NCBI RefSeq assembly: GCF_028435365.1
Contig: NZ_JAGTJJ010000017.1
Location: 127,580 to 191,579 of the forward strand
Length of the DNA: 64,000 nucleotides
Direction: 5' to 3'
Source: Polyangium jinanense
GTDB lineage: Bacteria; Myxococcota; Polyangia; Polyangiales; Polyangiaceae
The notes beneath the pieces were generated by a model, which was not told the DNA's origin, searched no databases, and saw nothing but the letters and a program-made list of their open reading frames with translations. Positions within the stretch are counted from its first letter, which is position 1. Each line of letters begins with the position of its first letter. The position numbers and the translations under genes were made by a program. Below are positions 15,961 to 25,500 of this stretch, piece by piece.

Positions 15961-18159
15961 ATGGCCCCGCGCGCGACCCTCCCCCCGCCCTCGACCGTCC
16001 GCCCCCCGAAGGCCCCGAGCCACCTCCAGGCCGAGCTCCTCGCCGCAGCCTGGGAAGCCTTCTCCGCGCTCCTCTTCGTCTGGACCGTCGTCCCCGACGC
16101 CCTCTCCGCAGCCTTGCCCGTCGCCATCACCATCGGCGTCGTCTCCCTCTCCCTCTCCGCCCTCGCCGGCCCAGCGCTCGTCCGCCGCGGATCCCGCGGC
16201 CTCTTCGTCGCCGCCCTCGTCCGCACCCTCTCCTGGCCCCTCTCCGTCAGCCCCCTCGTCCCGCACATCGGCTCCCGCGTGCTCTTCGCCGCCGCCGGCT
16301 TCGGCCTCATGGCCGGCGGCATCCGTCGCGCCTTCTACCGCCGCTTGAACCCGTTCGCCGACGCTCCCACCGACGCCCGCAACCTCCGCGACAAACTCGC
16401 CGAGTCCGCCATGGTCGCCGGCATCGTCGGCGGCCACACCCTCATGCTCTTCTGCGTCGCCTTCCTCCGCACGCAGAGCCCCGTCCTCTTCAAAGCCTGG
16501 CTCGAAATCGTCCCGGCCCTCGCCCTCGTCGGCACCATCGGCTTCACGCTCGCCGTCCGCCCCGCCACGCGCCACGTCGCCCGCGCCCTCGCCGCGGGCC
16601 CGAACGGCGACCGCGCCATGCACGAGCGCGCCATCGCCCAGGCCGAGGCCCTGCCGAACACCCTCTCCTACCTGAACTTCACCGTCTGGTCGGCCTTCAT
16701 CACGATCGGCGTCTTTTACGCCCGACCCGGCCGCGCCGCCTGGTCCGTCGCCGACGCCGTCATGGAGATCTGCCTCGGCATCCTCTTCGCCTTCGGCGTC
16801 TCCTTCTACCAGCGCGGCTGGGACCTCGACACCGTCGCGCCCCTGCTCGAACGGCTGCGAGCCTGGACCGGCCGGGGCGCGGCCATGCTCGCCGAGCCCA
16901 TCACCCTGCGCCGCCGCATGCTGCGCGATTTCGGCCTGCCGCTGCTCTTCACCACCACGCTCTCCCTCTTCTCCTCCGTCGGTCTCTACCGCGCCCTCTC
17001 CGTCGGCAGCGATCTCCGCCAGGACATCGACGCCATCGCCGCCCTCATCGCCGCCTTCGCCACCATGGTCGTCGCCGCATTCGGCGTCGTGGCCCGCGCC
17101 GCGCGTGAACTCAGCCGCCCCCTCGCCGTCCTCGCCGGCGCCGCCGATCTCGTGGCCGGTGGCGCACTCGACGCCGCAGCGCCGCCCGTCACCGGGCCCG
17201 TGGAAGTCGTCGGCCTCGGCGAGAGCATCGAGCGGATGCGTGTGCGGCTCGCCGGCACCATCGCCGAGCTCGAACGCGAGCGTGCCGGTCTCGAAGAAAA
17301 CGTCGTAGCTCGCACAGCCGAGCTCACGAAGACATTGGACGAGCTCCGCCGCGCCCAAGCCGCGCTCGTCCAGGGCGAGCGTCTCGCCTCGATCGGCGAG
17401 CTCTTCGCCGGCGTCGCGCACGAGATCTACAACCCCCTCACGGCCATCGCCGGCGCCGCAGCCCCCCTCGAACGCCTGTCCTCGGAGCTCGGGCAAACCC
17501 TCGCCGCCTTCCGCGCCGCCCTGCCGGAACTCTCGCCAGCGCGGCGAAACGAGCTCGAAAGCACGATGAAGGAGCTCGACGTCGACGCCGCGCTCGAAGA
17601 CCTCGTCGGCATCTCGCACCTGCTCCGCCGCGCCAGCGATCGCGCCGTCCGCATCGTCGGCAACCTGAAAAGTTTTTCCCGGTCACCCGGCGAGGTCGTG
17701 CCCACGGACCTCGTGGCCGGCATCGAGGAGACCCTGGTGCTGCTCGGCCGCCGTCTGCGCGACGCGGGCATCGAGGTCGAAAAACGTTACGGCGACGTGC
17801 CCGAGGTCCTCTGTCGCTCAGGCGAGATGAGCCAGGTCTGCATGAACCTGCTCGTCAACGCCATCCAAGCCGTCGAGAGCGACGGGCGCTCCGGCAAACC
17901 GACCCCGCGCATCGTCATCGAGGCCCGTCGCGACGGCGGCGCAGCCCTCGTCGCCGTCAGCGACAACGGCCCAGGCGTCCCCGAAGACATCGCCTGCCGC
18001 ATCTTCGAGCCCTTCTTCACCACAAAACCTCGCGGCCAAGGCACCGGCCTCGGCCTGTCGATCTCGAGCGACATCGCCCGGCGGCACGGCGGCGCGCTGT
18101 CCCTGGAGCGCGCCGAGAGCGGCGGCGCACGGTTCGTCTGTCGAATCCCGCTGGCCTGA
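15961..18159 (+). CDS. Orphan membrane sensor histidine kinase
   Basis: A 732-residue protein. The N-terminal 400 residues hold several hydrophobic segments with a 7TM-like character, a HAMP-like region (residues about 390-450) and a coiled coil (ELERERAGLEENVVARTAEL). The kinase core has an H-box in FAGVAHEIYNPLTAIAGA, where a Tyr stands at the usual Asn position of HEINNPL. Then come N-box MNLLVNAIQAV, G1 SDNGPGVP, F-box FEPFFTTK and G2 GTGLGLSIS. It autophosphorylates on the H-box His and passes the phosphate to a response regulator; none is adjacent. Its stop lies 15 nt before a dispersed hairpin repeat that may act at the 3' end. Confidence 0.93.
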   Translation: MAPRATLPPPSTVRPPKAPSHLQAELLAAAWEAFSALLFVWTVVPDALSAALPVAITIGVVSLSLSALAGPALVRRGSRGLFVAALVRTLSWPLSVSPLVPHIGSRVLFAAAGFGLMAGGIRRAFYRRLNPFADAPTDARNLRDKLAESAMVAGIVGGHTLMLFCVAFLRTQSPVLFKAWLEIVPALALVGTIGFTLAVRPATRHVARALAAGPNGDRAMHERAIAQAEALPNTLSYLNFTVWSAFITIGVFYARPGRAAWSVADAVMEICLGILFAFGVSFYQRGWDLDTVAPLLERLRAWTGRGAAMLAEPITLRRRMLRDFGLPLLFTTTLSLFSSVGLYRALSVGSDLRQDIDAIAALIAAFATMVVAAFGVVARAARELSRPLAVLAGAADLVAGGALDAAAPPVTGPVEVVGLGESIERMRVRLAGTIAELERERAGLEENVVARTAELTKTLDELRRAQAALVQGERLASIGELFAGVAHEIYNPLTAIAGAAAPLERLSSELGQTLAAFRAALPELSPARRNELESTMKELDVDAALEDLVGISHLLRRASDRAVRIVGNLKSFSRSPGEVVPTDLVAGIEETLVLLGRRLRDAGIEVEKRYGDVPEVLCRSGEMSQVCMNLLVNAIQAVESDGRSGKPTPRIVIEARRDGGAALVAVSDNGPGVPEDIACRIFEPFFTTKPRGQGTGLGLSISSDIARRHGGALSLERAESGGARFVCRIPLA

Positions 18160-18174
18160 TCGCTCGCTGTCCCG

Positions 18175-18484
18175 TCGCGCCGGGGCTCTGCCCCGGGCCC
18201 CGCGGGGGCTGTTCGCCCCTCGACCCGAACCAGGGCAAGCCCTGGACCATTTGGGGAAGAACTGCGCGATGCGCAGTTCTTCCCACAGGCCCGTGGCAAG
18301 ACCAGAGACAGCGTTGCCAGTCACGGCGGTCTTGGTTGGCAGGGCCTTCGTTGGTCTTGACCTGGCCTGTTCGATGAACTGCGCATCGCGCAGTTCATCG
18401 ACCCCGAGTCCAGCGCTTGCGCTGGTCCGGGTCCAGGGGCGGACAGCCCCTGGTGGGGCCTGGGGCAAAGCCCCAGTGCAGCGG
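18175..18484 (+). repeat. Dispersed hairpin-rich inverted-repeat element, full copy A
   Basis: About 310 bp between two convergent genes. Two homologous units of about 115 bp lie head to head (18175-18293 and 18370-18484) around a central spacer. Each unit holds four successive hairpins: CCGGGGC-TCT-GCCCCGG; GGGGGC-TGTTC-GCCCC; CCAGGGC-AA-GCCCTGG; and an end palindrome GAAGAACTGCGC-GAT-GCGCAGTTCTTC in the left unit or its GATGAAC variant in the right unit. The right unit has CCAGCGC-TT-GCGCTGG and GGGGC-AAA-GCCCC (sequence changed, pairing kept). Related copies lie at 21678, 27105 and 57966. It looks like a MITE-like or REP-like element with no coding capacity. Confidence 0.9.
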
Positions 18485-18503
18485 CTTCGACACGAGACAG
18501 CCG

Positions 18504-19769
18504 TCAGATCCCCAGCATCCAGATCGTTCCATCCCGACAAGCTGCCACCAGCTTGTCATCGCCTGCTGGCTGGATCGCCACCGGCGCTGCGCATAGCTTC
18601 TCGCTCACGAGCGCCACGTTCCCATCTGGCCGCGCCACCCCGACGCGCCCGTTTTGCCGCGCGAACGCCACGCGCCCCTCTGCGTCCACGATCATCGCTG
18701 GGCTCGGCCGTGCATCGGCTGGCGCGTTGAAAAATCCTGTCGCCGCTGCCGTCCCGGCCGGCGCCGCCGGATCTGGGGCCGCCGGCTGCGCCCCCTTGTC
18801 GAGCACCATCCGCAGCCGCTCGTTGCCTGCTGCGTCCACCCCGAAGAGCAGTCCCGTCGACGTCGAAAACATCGCGAACCCCCGCGGGTGGATCGTCACC
18901 GGCTCGTCGTACGTCCCGAGCCCCACGTCGCCGGCCCGCACGTGCGTGAGCCCCGTCTTGAGGTCGAGCCCCACGAGGGTCTTGCCGTTCACCACTGCGA
19001 GCAGCGTCCGCCCGCCTTCGAGCGCTGCTCCGCGCCGCAGCGGCCCGCCGAACGTCCCGACCTTCTTTGGCGGGTTCGGCGGCCGGAACACGTAGACACC
19101 GCCGGCCTCGCCCGTTGCGATCGTCCCTTCTGGACCCTCGATCAGCGCCCCCACCGCACGCTCCGGCAAGCTTGCCCGCGCCCGCACCCCGCCGTTCGCG
19201 TCGAGCTCCACGAGTGCCCGTCCCCCGACGACCACGCTTCCGTCCGAACGCGCGAGCGGCGCCACGTCGAGATCGCGGCCTCGTTGCCCGAGCGGCGTCG
19301 CGAACTGCACCCGACCGTCCCGCCCGAGGCCTACCGCCGCGCCCGCGCTCGTCACGAGCAGGATCGTCCCGTCGCTCGTCAGCACGGGCGGCGCGATGGC
19401 TGGCGCGCTGCCGAGCCGCGTCCGCCACACCTCCTTGCCGTCCGGCGAATACGCGACCACCTCCGGCACCGTCAGCGCCGTGTAGATCCGCCCCGTCTCG
19501 TCCACGACCGGCGGCACCTCGATCGTCCCGCCGAGGTGCCTCCGCCACTTGTCGACCGGCGGAAACGGCAGCCTCGATCGACTCTGCCCCGTGCGCCGCG
19601 CGTCCACTCGCTCGCTTGGCGCGTGCCCGCGCGGCGGACCTACGACCACCGTGTACGGCCGCGTCGTGTCGATGCCTTCCGCGTGCGCGATCTCCGGCGC
19701 CGGCTGCGCGCAAAACCCTGCCACCACGGCGAGGGCTGCCCCGAGGCGCGACGGTGTCTTCATGCTCAT
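18504..19769 (-). CDS. PQQ-type beta-propeller exported protein
   Basis: A 421-residue protein with a signal peptide (AALAVVAGFCAQPAPEIAHA). The rest is built of about seven propeller blades with the recurrent pattern seen in VVDETGRIYTAL, YSPDGKEVWRTRLG, LTSDGTILLVTSAG, GRDGRVQFATPLG and ARPDGNVALVSE. This resembles BamB/PQQ-binding-like propellers used as protein-binding scaffolds or quinoprotein domains; no enzyme motif is evident. ATG 19769 overlaps the stop of the upstream zinc-ribbon gene by 4 nt (ATGA), so both form an operon and may act together at the envelope. Confidence 0.85.
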   Translation of the reverse strand: MSMKTPSRLGAALAVVAGFCAQPAPEIAHAEGIDTTRPYTVVVGPPRGHAPSERVDARRTGQSRSRLPFPPVDKWRRHLGGTIEVPPVVDETGRIYTALTVPEVVAYSPDGKEVWRTRLGSAPAIAPPVLTSDGTILLVTSAGAAVGLGRDGRVQFATPLGQRGRDLDVAPLARSDGSVVVGGRALVELDANGGVRARASLPERAVGALIEGPEGTIATGEAGGVYVFRPPNPPKKVGTFGGPLRRGAALEGGRTLLAVVNGKTLVGLDLKTGLTHVRAGDVGLGTYDEPVTIHPRGFAMFSTSTGLLFGVDAAGNERLRMVLDKGAQPAAPDPAAPAGTAAATGFFNAPADARPSPAMIVDAEGRVAFARQNGRVGVARPDGNVALVSEKLCAAPVAIQPAGDDKLVAACRDGTIWMLGI

Positions 19770-21622
19770 TTCCGCTCTCCGGGCATCGTGAACGCCACCT
19801 GGATCTCCGGCACCACGCTGCTACCCGGCGCGCTGAACGGTTTTCCGAGTTGACCGTACGCCGTGATCACGTCGCCCGCCTTCGCCGGGTTCGGGAAGCC
19901 GTGCACGAGCCGCACCCGGCAAGGACCTTGTCCCTTCGGACACCCCTCCTTCGCCGGCACGTCGAGCAAGAAGATCGTCTGGTGGTTCTGCGTCCGCGCC
20001 TCGACGATCTCGCCCGACACCACCGCGGCCTTGCCCACGTCACTCGCCTGCGTCGAGGCGAACGCCGTGTAGCCGAGCGGTTTGTCCGTCATGAACTCGT
20101 GCGCCGCGGCCGCGAGCTTCTCCACGCGCCGCACCGCGATCGGCACGATCCGCGGCGCCATCCCGGGCGCCTTCGCGCGCACCTCGATGTTCGTCGATCC
20201 CACCGACGACACGCTCATCCGCTGCGCGAACGATCCGTCCGCGGACACCTGGATCGGCTTGCCCGCCGCGAGCACCTCCGCGCCCTTCATCGTGCGCCCT
20301 GCGAGCACGAACGTCTCGCCGTCCACGATCACGCGCGGCCCCGGCGCGTCGATGTGCAGCGGCACGATCCCCACCGCGACGTCGACCGCGCCCTCCTCGC
20401 GCGTGCCGCCTTCCGTCTGCACCACGTACGGCACGCGGCGCTTGAGCGTCGCGGGTTCGTCCGCGGGCCCCGTGCAATCCGCGGCCACGTCGATCACGTG
20501 CACCGCGGGCCCGTCCTTCACCGCCGCGGGCTTGCCGTCGATCGTGATCTCCGTCCCGCCCACGGCCTCGACCGCCACGTGCACCGACGGTTTTTCATTC
20601 GCGAGCCCCGTGAGATCCGGCCGCAGCCGGTAACTCACGTGCACGCTCACGCCGACGGACTCGTCGCGCCCGCTGCCCGGCCTGTCGATCGAGACCTTGA
20701 GCCGGTTCTCGCCGAGCGCGAGCGGCGCGGGCAAGGTCACGAGGGCCGTGTGTTTCTTGATGTCCGCGCTCGCCGCGCCGATCTGCACCTTCGTGCCGTC
20801 GGGGCAGCTCTTGCACTCGATCTCCACGGCCTCGCGGCCCTCGGGCGTGGCCTTCACCCGCGCCGTGAGCGGAGGCGGGCTGCTGTAGAGCAACGTGAAG
20901 ACGACGGCGAACACCACGAGCAAACCCGCCGTGATGATCACCGGCAGCGCGCGCTTTCGGTTCTTGCGCGCGCGCTCGCGCACGACCTCGCCGCCGCGCG
21001 GCTGCATGGGCGGCAAGACGAGGCGCTTGCGCGCGAGCTTGTCGCGGGAGCTCGGCCGCGGGTTCTTGCCGCGGTACCGCTCCATCTCGTCGGGCATGAT
21101 CGTCGCGCCGAGCTCGTGTGGCATCTCGCGCTCGCGACCCGCAGGTTCGCCGTCGACGATCGGCGCACTCGCGCGGAGCGGCGCGATGCCCGGCCGCGCC
21201 ACGCCGAGCAACGTGCCCTCGGCAGGCGGCGGCGCCTTGACGGCGGGCGCAGCGGAAGGCGAAGCGGCGTTCGGGACGGCGACGCCGAGCAACGTCTGCG
21301 CGGGGGCGTGCGCCGGCGCGGGCTTCCGGCCTTCGGACGGCGCGAGGGCAGGCATGCCGACGATCGTGCGGTTCTCGGGCGACGGCGGGACGACGGGCCT
21401 CGCCGGGCCATTCGAGCCGGGTTTCACGAGGGTCGGCGCGTCGGGATCAACCGCCATCGACGCGTTCGGGCCCTTGGCGAGGTCCGACAGCGACACGCCC
21501 ACCATCGTGCGCGCGGTGGCGGCGCCTTTCTGCGCCGACGCGAGCGTGGCCAGCGCAAAGCCGCACCCGCCACAGGTGGCGGCGCCGGGGCTAGCCTTGG
21601 TCCCGCACTCGGGGCAGTGCAT
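19766..21622 (-). CDS. Zinc-ribbon membrane protein with repeated TxxGx motifs
   Basis: A 618-residue protein; ATG 21622 was chosen because the N-terminus MHCPECGTKASPGAATCGGC is a clear zinc ribbon (CPEC...CGGC). Residues 30-160 are disordered and carry five spaced copies of a T-[MLI]-[VL]-G/K motif (TMVGVSLSD, TLVKPG, TIVGMPAL, TLLGVAVP, TLLGVARPG). One membrane helix (ALPVIITAGLLVVFAVVFTL) follows a basic stretch at about residue 225. The remaining 370 residues are beta-rich Ig-like or carboxypeptidase-regulatory-like modules, probably periplasmic. The cytoplasmic zinc ribbon and motif tail could recruit partners to the envelope; this is inference. It is coupled to the propeller gene. Confidence 0.85.
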   Translation of the reverse strand: MHCPECGTKASPGAATCGGCGFALATLASAQKGAATARTMVGVSLSDLAKGPNASMAVDPDAPTLVKPGSNGPARPVVPPSPENRTIVGMPALAPSEGRKPAPAHAPAQTLLGVAVPNAASPSAAPAVKAPPPAEGTLLGVARPGIAPLRASAPIVDGEPAGREREMPHELGATIMPDEMERYRGKNPRPSSRDKLARKRLVLPPMQPRGGEVVRERARKNRKRALPVIITAGLLVVFAVVFTLLYSSPPPLTARVKATPEGREAVEIECKSCPDGTKVQIGAASADIKKHTALVTLPAPLALGENRLKVSIDRPGSGRDESVGVSVHVSYRLRPDLTGLANEKPSVHVAVEAVGGTEITIDGKPAAVKDGPAVHVIDVAADCTGPADEPATLKRRVPYVVQTEGGTREEGAVDVAVGIVPLHIDAPGPRVIVDGETFVLAGRTMKGAEVLAAGKPIQVSADGSFAQRMSVSSVGSTNIEVRAKAPGMAPRIVPIAVRRVEKLAAAAHEFMTDKPLGYTAFASTQASDVGKAAVVSGEIVEARTQNHQTIFLLDVPAKEGCPKGQGPCRVRLVHGFPNPAKAGDVITAYGQLGKPFSAPGSSVVPEIQVAFTMPGERK

Positions 21623-21677
21623 CAGGGCGGATACTACCGTGGAAGCTCGCCAGGGGAAGCCCCCCCTGGCCTGGGCC

Positions 21678-21788
21678 GTCGCGCCGGGGCGCTGCCCCGG
21701 GCCCCGCGGGGGCTGTTCGCCCCTCGACCCGAACCAGGGCAAGCCCTGGACTCGGGGTGGAAGAACTGCGCGATGCGCAGTTCTTCCA
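21678..21788 (+). repeat. Dispersed hairpin repeat, single-unit copy B
   Basis: A single unit of the family at 18175: CCGGGGC-GCT-GCCCCGG, GGGGGC-TGTTC-GCCCC, CCAGGGC-AA-GCCCTGG, then the end palindrome GGAAGAACTGCGC-GAT-GCGCAGTTCTTCC. The first loop differs from copy A (GCT against TCT). It is followed by a short spacer remnant and lacks the second unit. It lies upstream of the zinc-ribbon gene start at 21622. Confidence 0.88.
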
Positions 21789-22216
21789 ACGGGCCGGTGG
21801 GACGGTGTTGCTGAGCGCAGTGGCAGCGCGGCTGTCTGGTCGTGTCAATCGAGTGCGAACGCCTGCGCGGTCGTCCTTGCATCGGCGCGAAGGCGCCCGG
21901 GACACGTGCACAGCGCGGGGTGCGCCGGAGCCAATGGGGCCGTGACGACGTGAGCAGCGCCCCTGCGTCGATGCAAGCGCGGATAGGAACACGTCAGGGC
22001 GACGCTGGGACGCGCGCAAGTGCTCCCGCGCCGCGTGCTCGGCGTCCGTTGAACGCGTGCAAGGCACGCGGCGCAGGTCGTTTGGAGCGCCTTGCACGCG
22101 TGGAACACCCACCGAGCAGCCGCCATCGGGCGATTCGCACGCGCGCAAGGCGCGTCGTGCTGGCCGCGTGGTCCAAGGCACGACCGTCCGTCCGTCCGAC
22201 TCGGTGACGAGCGCGC
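21789..22216. other. Gene-poor intergenic stretch
   Basis: No convincing gene: overlapping frames on both strands are short, Arg/Ala-rich and lack ribosome binding sites. The stretch begins with remnants of the copy B spacer and contains a 13-bp inverted repeat (22053-22101) and a further related GCGCGCAAGGCGCG at 22141. Confidence 0.6.
22053..22101. repeat. Perfect 13-bp inverted repeat
   Basis: ACGCGTGCAAGGC at 22053-22065 is repeated exactly in inverted form at 22089-22101, with 23 nt between. A third, related sequence (GCGCGCAAGGCGCG) lies at 22141-22154. It could be a long-loop hairpin or paired protein-binding sites. It has no T-tract, so it is not a classical terminator. Confidence 0.6.
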
Positions 22217-22477
22217 TCACGTGCCTGTCGAAAGATCCCCGGGCACGCGGGCAGCGCGCGCGGCCCAGGAGGATCTCGCGAGGTCGTGGGGGTCATTGCC
22301 CTCGACCAACGCGGCGCAGTCCGCCACGCAGGTGTCGCAGAGGAAGATGCCCTTGGGCCCTTTGATCAGCTTCTTCACGCTCGCTTGCGGGAGGTCGCAG
22401 AACGAGCACGCGACGTCCGCATGGCGTGAGCCACGACGAACGTCCGGGATGATGTGTGCTAGCCTCGAGCTATCCAT
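22217..22477 (-). CDS. Small ClpX-type C4 zinc-finger protein
   Basis: An 86-residue protein counted from ATG 22477; longer in-frame starts exist. The core ACSFCDLPQASVKKLIKGPK with C24/C27, then LCDTCVADC with C47/C50, matches the N-terminal zinc-binding domain of ClpX (CSFCGK..VxKLIxGP...ICxxC). The AAA+ motor is absent. In ClpX this domain binds substrates and adaptors, so a stand-alone copy could be an adaptor or decoy. It is divergent from the TPR-CHAT gene and only 95 nt away. Domain identity is fairly sure; function is not. Confidence 0.75.
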   Translation of the reverse strand: MDSSRLAHIIPDVRRGSRHADVACSFCDLPQASVKKLIKGPKGIFLCDTCVADCAALVEGNDPHDLARSSWAARAARVPGDLSTGT

Positions 22478-22572
22478 TGTCGAGGGGGGCGCGTCGTCTC
22501 GCGTTACGAGGATGCAAGCGGCGCGTGGGCGCACACGTTCGACGGCGCATGCAATCATCGAGGAATGCACGC

Positions 22573-25500
22573 ATGGAAATCCTTTTCGATGCAGACGTGC
22601 TGAACGAATTCGAAACGCTTCACGATGAGGCCATCAAGTTGACCGCCGCAGGAAACGTAGGCGCCGCCATTCCCATGATCCAGCTTGGCCTATCCATTCT
22701 CGAAAACACCTTTGGGCCGGAGCCTCTTCAGGTGGCGTATGCACTGAAGAACGCCGCGGATCATTACGACAATCAGCACGCAGACCACCGGGCGAATTTG
22801 CTCTATCAACACGCGATCCTCCTCGTTGAAAAAGCAACGGGACCGGACAGTCCGGAGATGTTCTCGTGGCTGACTCATTTGGCCAGGCGGTACAGATCAC
22901 GCGGAGATCATCGGGCCGCAGAACCATTGCTCGCCCGCGCGATTCAATGTATGGCGCGAGGTGCGGACCCGGAAGATCCCATTGGCAGCGGCTTCGGATG
23001 GGCCATCGAAGAAGGTCAGCTGCTCCACGCAGAAGCGGCCAAGCTCCGTGATCGAGATCATTATGATGCAGCCATTTTTCTCGCAAAAAGCGCACGCACA
23101 TTGCTGGAGAATGGCTTCGGAGGCCCCTCTGACTTGTCTTCGACATCGAGTTACATCCTGGGAACGACGTACGCGCGAAAGAAAGACTACCCCAACGCCG
23201 AACTGGAGCTCCGACGCGCGATTGTCAGTGGCGAAAAATTGTTGTCACCACACCATCTCACATTGGCCACTCCGCTCCAGGATCTTGCAAGACTGTATGC
23301 CGCAAAGGAAGACTACGCCCAAGCCGAAGCACATTACGCAAGAGCCATCGACATCTTGAAAAAGACGTGTGGACCCAACGACCCTCGCGTTGGGATGGCG
23401 CTCGATCGATTTGCGGAAATGTACTTCCTGAAAAACGATTAAGCCAAAGCCGAATCGCTGTGCCGGGAGGCGCTCGCCATCCTCGAACGAGCGCTGGGAC
23501 CAAACCATGCCCTTGTTGCGAAGCTATCCTTCCAGATCGGGGTATTGCGCGAATTTCAGATGGATTCCACCTGGACCCAGTTGCGCTACGAGCTCGCGCT
23601 GTCCACGATGGAGAAAGCGGTCGGTCGCGATCATCCCGCGGTGGCGTCCATGCTCGACCGCATGGCAATCGTCAAGACCAACGAAGGACATTACGACCAT
23701 GCCATTTCGTTGGCTCGACGAGCAATTGCCACACGACAAGCAGCATTCGGAATGAGCCATCCGGGCATCACGGACTCACTCCTCGTATTGGCTGACATTC
23801 AAAACCAAAAGGGAGACTTCGACGAGGTAGAGCGTCTTTGTCGGCGGGTCATCGACATCAACGAAAAGACAACGGAAGCGTGCCATCCCGGTGTATCGCA
23901 CGCCATGAACCTTCTCGCGGATCTCTTGCTCCGCCGAAAGAAAGACTTCGATGCTGCGGAGGCACTTTTTCAGCGCTCGCTGGCCATGACCGTGGAGACA
24001 TTTGGAGCAGACAACCCCGACGTTGCGATTTCGTGGAACAACCTCGCCATGCTTTACAGTTACAAGAAGCAATTTTCGAAGGCCGAGGAATATTTTTTCC
24101 AGGCGCTGACCATTGGCGAAAGAGCACTCGGGGCGGGGCATCTGCAAGTGGCCGTTCTTCTCCGCAATCTCGCGACGATGTATATCGTCTGGGGCAAGCC
24201 GGAACATGCCGTGAAACACCTCGCACGGACGGTGCACACAGAAGATCGGCATATTGCGATGCGTTTGACCGTCGGGTCGGAGGAGCAAAAGCGGAAGCAC
24301 ATGAACCTCCTCTGGCGCTCGACGAACGACGCCATTTCACTTGTCGCCCACGACGCCCCCAACGCCTCGCAATCGAAGGAACTCGCTCTTCGGACCATTT
24401 TAAATCGTAAAGGTCGAGTGCTCGATACGATGACCGACAACTTCTCCACGCTGCGCCGATTCTTGACGACGGCGGATGGCAAGCTGTTCGAGCGCCTGCA
24501 GCGCGTCTGCGCGGAGCATTTCGCCCTCGTGTGGCGCGGATCCATCCGTCCGCCCAAGGTCGAAGACCTGTTGGCCCGCGCGCGTCTCGATCAAGAACGG
24601 CAACAACTCGAAATCGCCATGAGTCATCGGTGCGGCGAGCTGCGGGGCGAGCTGCAACCGGTGACGATTGAGCAAGTGCAAGCTGCAATCCCCGAAGGTG
24701 CAGCGCTCGTGGAGCTATTCCTCTATGTACCCGTCGTTCATGATACCGACGAATTCAAACCCGGTCGTTATGTTGCCTATGTGCTACTTCGCGATGGCGC
24801 GATTTCCTGGGTGGACCTCGGCGAATCCGATGCCATTCACAAGCTGACCGTGGAGTTTCTCGCGGCACTTCGACGACCCACGCCGACGACGCGCGAATTC
24901 GGTGATGTCGACACTGCCATTGCGGAGCATCGCACAGCGGCCCGAACGCTCGATGCTCTCATCATGCAACCCATCCGGCGTTTGCTCGGCCCAATTCGTA
25001 AGATTCTCTTGAGTCCCGATGCCTTGCTGAACATCGTGCCGTTTGGTGCGCTCATCGATGAAGATGGTCGCTACGTCATCGAAAATTACGAATTAAATTA
25101 CTTGGCAAGTGGCCGCGATCTCTTACGCCTTGCGGACCACTTCCAATCGCGCCAAGGTCCCGTCGTCATTGCCGCCCCCGATTACGAACATATCACGCCC
25201 ATTGCTCCGGATGCGCAGGAGAGCGTCGCGCGGGACCCTACTCGTGATGCGCTGCGTGGGTTGTCTTTCCGTCCGCTTCGCTTTGCCGCGCAAGAAGGTC
25301 GCGCGATTGCACGAAAGATCGACGGTTCCACGTTGCTGATGGGAGAGGCGGCCACCAAAGGCGCCTTGATGAAGGTAGCCGGGCCAAAGCTGCTCCACAT
25401 TGCGACGCATGGCTTTTTTCTGCAGGGCCCATCGACGCAGGAAGCGCCCTCGCCATTCGATGAGGGTTTGTTCGGTTTTGATCGCCCCACGCATTTCAAA

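Noticed and set aside
13852..17619. 1255-codon minus-strand frame
   Set aside because: Overlaps the L,D-transpeptidase in another frame and the histidine kinase in antisense; composition is Gly/Arg/Glu-rich without recognisable domains.
21689..21780. Short proteins encoded by the dispersed repeats
   Set aside because: The same peptides appear only because the repeat is open in several frames; there are no ribosome sites and stems, not codons, are conserved.
22053..22101. Integron attC site
   Set aside because: GTTGAAC next to the left arm fits one core site, but the matching core on the right is absent and no integrase is near.
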